From: Alphaproteobacteria bacterium
Lineage (GTDB): Bacteria > Pseudomonadota > Alphaproteobacteria > Micavibrionales > UBA2020
Direction: 5' to 3'
Length of the DNA stretch: 64,000 nucleotides
Assembly (NCBI GenBank): GCA_025934695.1
Contig: JAICWS010000003.1
Location: 310,001 to 374,000, forward strand
In this document: positions 59,440-64,000 of the stretch, piece by piece
Layout of the letters: every line of letters starts with the position of its first letter
Numbering within the stretch: position 1 is the stretch's first letter
Notes under the pieces: model-generated
What the model saw: the letters and a program-made list of their open reading frames with translations, nothing else
Told to the model about the DNA's origin: nothing
The model's database searches: none
Program-made: the position numbers and the translations under genes

Positions 59440-60495
59440 ATGCCGATCAAAGCCCAGGCCTATGCCGCGCAAAGCGCGACCAGCCCGCTTGCCCCCTATA
59501 GCTTCGAACGCCGCGACCCGCGCCCCGATGATGTGCAGATCGAGATCATGTATTGCGGCGTCTGCCATTCGGACCTGCACCAGATCCGCAACGACTGGAA
59601 GAACTCGATCTATCCCATGGTGCCGGGACACGAGATCGTGGGTCGCGCGGTGAAGGTCGGCAAGGATGTGAAAAAAATCAAAGAAGGCGATATCGTCGCG
59701 GTCGGCTGCCTCGTCGACTCCTGCGGCGAATGCCCCGAGTGCAAGGACAGCCTGGAGCAGTTCTGCATGACCGGCATGGTGCCGACCTATAATTCCTACG
59801 AGCATGACGGCAAGACGCTGAGCCAGGGCGGCTATTCCAACGTCATCGTCGTCAAGGAAGGCTTCGTACTGAAAATGCCAAAGGGCCTCGACCTGGCTGC
59901 CGCGGCGCCGCTGCTCTGCGCGGGCATCACGACCTATTCCCCTTTGCGCCACTGGAAAGCGGGACCGGGCAAGAAGATCGGCATCGTTGGTTTGGGTGGC
60001 TTGGGCCACATGGGCGTGAAATTCGCGCGCTCATTCGGCGCGCATGTCGCGGTGTTCACCACCTCGCCATCGAAGAAGGCAGACGCTCTGCGCCTCGGCG
60101 CGCATGAGGTGATCATGTCCAAAGACGCGGATGACATGGCGAAACATGCGGGCAGCTTTGACTTTATCCTCGATACCGTTTCGGCCTCGCATGACCTCAA
60201 CGCCTACCTGCAGCTGCTCAAGCGCGACGGAACGCTGACGCTCGTCGGCGTGCCGGAAAACGATCATCCGCCGGTCGCCCCTTTCAATGTGATCTTCGGC
60301 CGCAAGCGCCTGGCGGGCTCGCTCATCGGCGGGCTGAAGGAAACGCAGGAGATGCTGGATTACTGCGGCGAGCATCGAATTACGTCAGATATCGAAATGA
60401 TCCCGATCCAGAACATCGCCACGGCTTACGACCGCATGCTCAAAGGCGATGTGAAATACCGTTTCGTCATCGATATGAAGTCGCTGAAGGGCTAA
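59440..60495 (+). CDS. Zinc-dependent NAD(P) alcohol dehydrogenase (YahK/AdhA-like)
   Basis: A 351-residue MDR enzyme, probably an NADPH aldehyde reductase or alcohol dehydrogenase. Catalytic zinc ligands are in MYCGVCHSDLH and VPGHEIVG, structural zinc cysteines in DSCGECPECKDSLEQFC, and the nucleotide site in GIVGLGGLGHMGVKFARSFG. ATG 59440 follows AAGGA. It lies 100 bases beyond the peptide permease and may be its own unit. A long palindromic repeat follows. Confidence 0.93.
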   Translation: MPIKAQAYAAQSATSPLAPYSFERRDPRPDDVQIEIMYCGVCHSDLHQIRNDWKNSIYPMVPGHEIVGRAVKVGKDVKKIKEGDIVAVGCLVDSCGECPECKDSLEQFCMTGMVPTYNSYEHDGKTLSQGGYSNVIVVKEGFVLKMPKGLDLAAAAPLLCAGITTYSPLRHWKAGPGKKIGIVGLGGLGHMGVKFARSFGAHVAVFTTSPSKKADALRLGAHEVIMSKDADDMAKHAGSFDFILDTVSASHDLNAYLQLLKRDGTLTLVGVPENDHPPVAPFNVIFGRKRLAGSLIGGLKETQEMLDYCGEHRITSDIEMIPIQNIATAYDRMLKGDVKYRFVIDMKSLKG

Positions 60496-60511
60496 CCGCT
60501 CTGGAAGCTCC

Positions 60512-60720
60512 GTCGCACGGAGTTACGGAGAAACGGAGTTCATCGCTGCATCGGAACTGCGGCGAAGCCGCAATAATCACGCGGAGACCCGGAGGACCGG
60601 AGTTCATTCAGCTGAGAATACTTTCCGGGCCTCCGGGTCTCCGCTTAAATTTCAAATTCCGGATAAATGCGCTTCGCGCGAATTCAACAAGAACTCCGTT
60701 CCTCCGTAACTCCGTGCGAA
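60512..60720. repeat. Nested inverted-repeat element (MITE-like)
   Basis: The outer arms (60512-60541 and 60691-60720) match in 28 of 30 positions when one is reverse-complemented, built from CACGGAGTTACGGAG. An inner pair (around 60580-60606 and 60621-60648) matches over about 20 bases, built from GCGGAGACCCGGAGG. The whole element could fold into one long cruciform. No coding capacity is seen, and nothing else is visible in the 245-base gap. Confidence 0.75.
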
Positions 60721-60740
60721 GAAGCTATTAGTCGGTAACC

Positions 60741-60928
60741 CTAGCTCCGGCAGCCGCAGCCGCCGCAAGGCGAGCCGCAGGAGCCGTAGTCGGCTTCTTC
60801 TTCCTCTTCGTCCATCGCATAGGCGTCGACCACCAGCACGTCGCGCTGGACGGGCGCCTGCGCGGCCTCCGCGAGGGTTTTTTCGTCGGCGGATTTTTCG
60901 CCCGCGAAGAAGTTTTTGAGGAAATCGA

Positions 60929-60932
<4 letters not shown>
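60741..60932 (-). CDS. Small acidic protein with Cys/Gly-rich tail, coupled to ald
   Basis: A 63-residue protein. The N-terminus is helical (MIDFLKNFFAGEKSADEK), the middle acidic (DEEEEEADYG), and the tail SCGSPCGGCGCRS holds four cysteines in a metal-binding-like cluster. It overlaps the ald stop by four bases (ATGA). A small metal-binding or redox role is possible. Family not recognised. Confidence 0.72.
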
Positions 60933-62047
<1,115 letters not shown>

Positions 62048-62116
62048 TATATTTCTCCTATGATGGATGCGGCAGGCTCACTCCCGCGCGCATCTTGTAA
62101 TGTGCAATGGCGAGTC

Positions 62117-62145
62117 ATACTATCCCTCCGCACCCTCCAATTCAA
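62117..62145 (-). promoter_or_regulatory. Candidate promoter of ald
   Basis: On the minus strand TTGAAT (62145-62140), a 17-base spacer and TAGTAT (62122-62117) form a good sigma-70-type promoter. It gives a leader of about 60 bases before ATG 62047. Confidence 0.6.
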
Positions 62146-62155
62146 GTGAGTTAAT

Positions 62156-63403
62156 ATGTTAAATAAAATCATCGACAAGATCACCCGCACCCCAACCGAA
62201 AAAGCGATCGAGCACGAATCTAAATTCATCGCGCGCAATTACCACCCCCTGCCGGTCGTGCTGAACCGGGGCGAAGGCGTGTACCTGTGGGATCACGAGG
62301 GCAAGAAGTATCTCGACATGATGAGCGCCTATTCGGCGGTGAGCCTGGGCCATTCGCACCCGCGCATCGTGAACGCGCTGACCTCGCAGGCGCATAAACT
62401 GGCCATGTGCAGCCGCGCCTATCACACCGATACGCTGGGTCCCTTCATGGAAAAGCTGGTCGAACTCACCGGTCTCGACATGGCGCTGCCGATGAACACC
62501 GGCGCGGAAGCAGTCGAAACCGCCGTGAAGGCCGCCCGCCTCTGGGGTTATGAAGTCAAGAAAATCCCCGAAGGCCAGGCCGAGATCATCGTGGCCGAAG
62601 GCAATTTCCACGGCCGCACGACGACCATCATCAGTTTCTCGACCGAAGCGGACTACCGCAAGAACTTCGGCCCCTTCACGCCGGGCTTTAAGGCCGTCCC
62701 GTTCGACGACATCAAGGCGGTCGAAAAGGCGATCACGCCCAATACCGCCGCCATTATCTTCGAGCCCATCCAGGGCGAAGCGGGTATTAAAGTCCCGCAC
62801 GACGGCTACCTGCAGGAGCTGCGCAAGCTCTGCACCGAGAAGAACGTGCTGTTCATCCTCGACGAGGTGCAGTCGGGTCTGGGCCGCACCGGCAAGATGT
62901 TCGCCTACCAGCATGAGAATATCCTCCCCGACGCGCTGATCCTGGGCAAGGCGCTCGGCGGCGGGCTGCTGCCCGTTTCGGCGCTGGTCGGCAAGAAAGA
63001 GGTCATGGGCCTGTTCAAGCCGGGCAGCCACGGTTCGACTTTCGGCGGCAATCCGCTGGCGGCCGCCGTCGGCCTCGAGGCGCTGAAAGTGCTGCAGGAA
63101 GAAGGCATGGTCGAAAACAGCGCCAAGCTCGGCAAATACATGATCGAGCAGCTGCGCGGCCTGAACAGCCCGCTGATCACCGGCGTGCGCGGGCGCGGCC
63201 TGTGGATCGGCGTGGAATTCGACCCGGCGCGCGTCTCGGCCCGCACCGTGTGCGAGAAGCTGATGGAAAAAGGCATCCTGTCGAAGGATACGCACCATAC
63301 CGTCGTGCGCTTCGCCCCGCCGCTCACCATCACCAAGGAAGAAATCGACTGGGCGCTCGACCAGCTGCGCGCCGTCCTGCGCGAGCTGGAGACGCAGAAA
63401 TAA
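62156..63403 (+). CDS. rocD: Ornithine-oxo-acid transaminase
   Basis: A 415-residue class-III aminotransferase dependent on PLP, moving the delta-amino group of ornithine to 2-oxoglutarate. YHPLPVVLNRGEGVYLWDHEG and MNTGAEAVETAVKAAR are typical of the ornithine branch. The PLP lysine is in DALILGKALGGGLLP, and LFILDEVQSGLGRTGK is the class-III signature. No strong ribosome-binding site precedes ATG 62156. It is divergent from ald. Confidence 0.95.
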   Translation: MLNKIIDKITRTPTEKAIEHESKFIARNYHPLPVVLNRGEGVYLWDHEGKKYLDMMSAYSAVSLGHSHPRIVNALTSQAHKLAMCSRAYHTDTLGPFMEKLVELTGLDMALPMNTGAEAVETAVKAARLWGYEVKKIPEGQAEIIVAEGNFHGRTTTIISFSTEADYRKNFGPFTPGFKAVPFDDIKAVEKAITPNTAAIIFEPIQGEAGIKVPHDGYLQELRKLCTEKNVLFILDEVQSGLGRTGKMFAYQHENILPDALILGKALGGGLLPVSALVGKKEVMGLFKPGSHGSTFGGNPLAAAVGLEALKVLQEEGMVENSAKLGKYMIEQLRGLNSPLITGVRGRGLWIGVEFDPARVSARTVCEKLMEKGILSKDTHHTVVRFAPPLTITKEEIDWALDQLRAVLRELETQK

Positions 63404-63410
63404 CGCCCGC

Positions 63411-64000
63411 GTGCCGACCCCGATCCGCGCTTTGCACAGGCATCCGCTGACGCTGGCGCTGCTGGGGGTGGCCGCCACGCTGCTGTTCTTCTTCGCCGTC
63501 AACCCGGCATTCTTCTTCGTCGACGACCGGGTGGCCCAGTATTTCCCTTACGGGCTTGTCATCAAGGATATGCTGTCGCGCGGCGCGTTTCCGTTCGTCA
63601 CCACGCGCACGCTCTATGGCGGCGCCCTGTGGGCCGACTGGCAGTATGCGATCTATAACCCCGTCTCTCTGGCGCTCACCTTCGCCATCATGCCCCGGCA
63701 CTTGGGCATCAGCGGCCTGATTTACGCGCTGGCGTTCAACCTGCTGCTGACCACGGGCGCCTTCCGGGTCGGGCGCAGCTATGGGCTTGGTGCGCCGCTC
63801 GCGGCGCTGTTCGGCCTGCTCATGGGCATCAATATCGAGGTGGTTTACATCGGTTCCAGCGACTGGATCCCGGCCGTCGCGTCGCTGGCCTGGCTGATGT
63901 TCGCCTGGGCGGCGCTCAAAGATCTTTTGCGCGCCGAACGCGATATTGCACGTCACGTGCTTTTGGCCGCCGTCTTCGTCTGGCTGATGTTCACTTCAGG
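63411..64000 (+). CDS. YfhO-like multi-pass membrane protein, N-terminal part (runs off window)
   Basis: The frame is open from GTG 63411 to the window end (196 residues seen). A first helix (LALLGVAATLLFFFAVNP) precedes FFVDDRVAQYFPYGLVIKDM and a GGALWADWQYAIYNPVSLAL segment, typical of YfhO/glycosyltransferase-C-like membrane proteins (DxxxQYFP, then G-x-YNP-like). Three more helices follow. It starts eight bases after rocD. The GTG has a weak ribosome-binding site, so the start is tentative. Confidence 0.7.
   Translation, partial: MPTPIRALHRHPLTLALLGVAATLLFFFAVNPAFFFVDDRVAQYFPYGLVIKDMLSRGAFPFVTTRTLYGGALWADWQYAIYNPVSLALTFAIMPRHLGISGLIYALAFNLLLTTGAFRVGRSYGLGAPLAALFGLLMGINIEVVYIGSSDWIPAVASLAWLMFAWAALKDLLRAERDIARHVLLAAVFVWLMFTS

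Noticed and set aside
62159-63502. 447-codon frame antisense to rocD
   Set aside because: Sense strand is a textbook class-III aminotransferase; the antisense peptide shows no family feature.

Overview
The window reads as one continuous, GC-rich stretch of an alphaproteobacterial chromosome. The lineage call rests on gene content: a TrcR/DUF1013 cell-cycle regulator, a DUF1192 protein beside a PIG3-type quinone oxidoreductase, a cytochrome bc1 operon (petABC), oxygen-dependent hemF, a DUF1285-Nudix-CCA enzyme operon, and a divergent tesA / ybbA-ybbP locus. The genes indicate an aerobic, respiring heterotroph. No rRNA, CRISPR array, insertion sequence, integrase or phage gene is visible. Genus and species cannot be fixed from the window.

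Layout. 1-3.5 kb: DNA repair (recN 3' end, ligA) and a small P-loop kinase. 3.6-7.1 kb: DUF1192 gene, quinone oxidoreductase, then a tandem array of seven small paralogous genes (the first broken) behind a near-consensus promoter. 7.1-13.5 kb: CLC channel, trcR, a membrane protein, a DUF465 protein, an alpha/beta hydrolase and a Na/Pi symporter. 13.6-16.4 kb: petABC. 16.6-19.9 kb: two TraX-like membrane proteins, trmL, hemF. 20-24.7 kb: an accessory-looking locus with a 1202-residue protein carrying two class-I cyclic-nucleotide-phosphodiesterase-like HD domains, a small coupled partner, and a convergent ankyrin-like gene. 24.7-36.8 kb: CCA enzyme, Nudix, DUF1285, an unknown membrane protein with MoxR and DUF2721, ThpR, aldo/keto reductase, TesA, YbbA/YbbP, BI-1. 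36.9-43.2 kb: tRNA-Ala(GGC), an unknown protein, then a five-gene run (HAD-UbiA fusion, epimerase, SMR, unknown, GMC oxidoreductase) that may make and export a polyprenyl-linked sugar, and a SET protein. 43.2-50.9 kb: a double J-domain protein, HdeD, DUF4145, acyl-CoA dehydrogenase with divergent TetR, a PilM-like fragment, fructosamine kinase and LMW phosphatase. 50.9-64 kb: mnmC, a pair of small proteins sharing a C-terminal tail, a VanX-like peptidase, an oligopeptide ABC operon without ATPases, an alcohol dehydrogenase, alanine dehydrogenase with a Cys-rich partner, ornithine aminotransferase, and the start of a YfhO-like membrane protein.

Many genes sit in tight runs with ATGA or TGATG overlaps (nudL/DUF1285, moxR, thpR, ybbA/ybbP, epimerase/SMR, LMW-PTP/fructosamine kinase, the peptide transporter genes, ald/Cys-rich protein), which suggests translational coupling. 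Three kinds of palindromic or terminal-inverted-repeat element lie between genes.

The two most unusual loci are the tandem small-protein array (5.0-7.1 kb) and the double phosphodiesterase-like protein (20.0-23.9 kb). Neither function is proven by sequence alone. All calls come from reading motifs and context; no database search was run.
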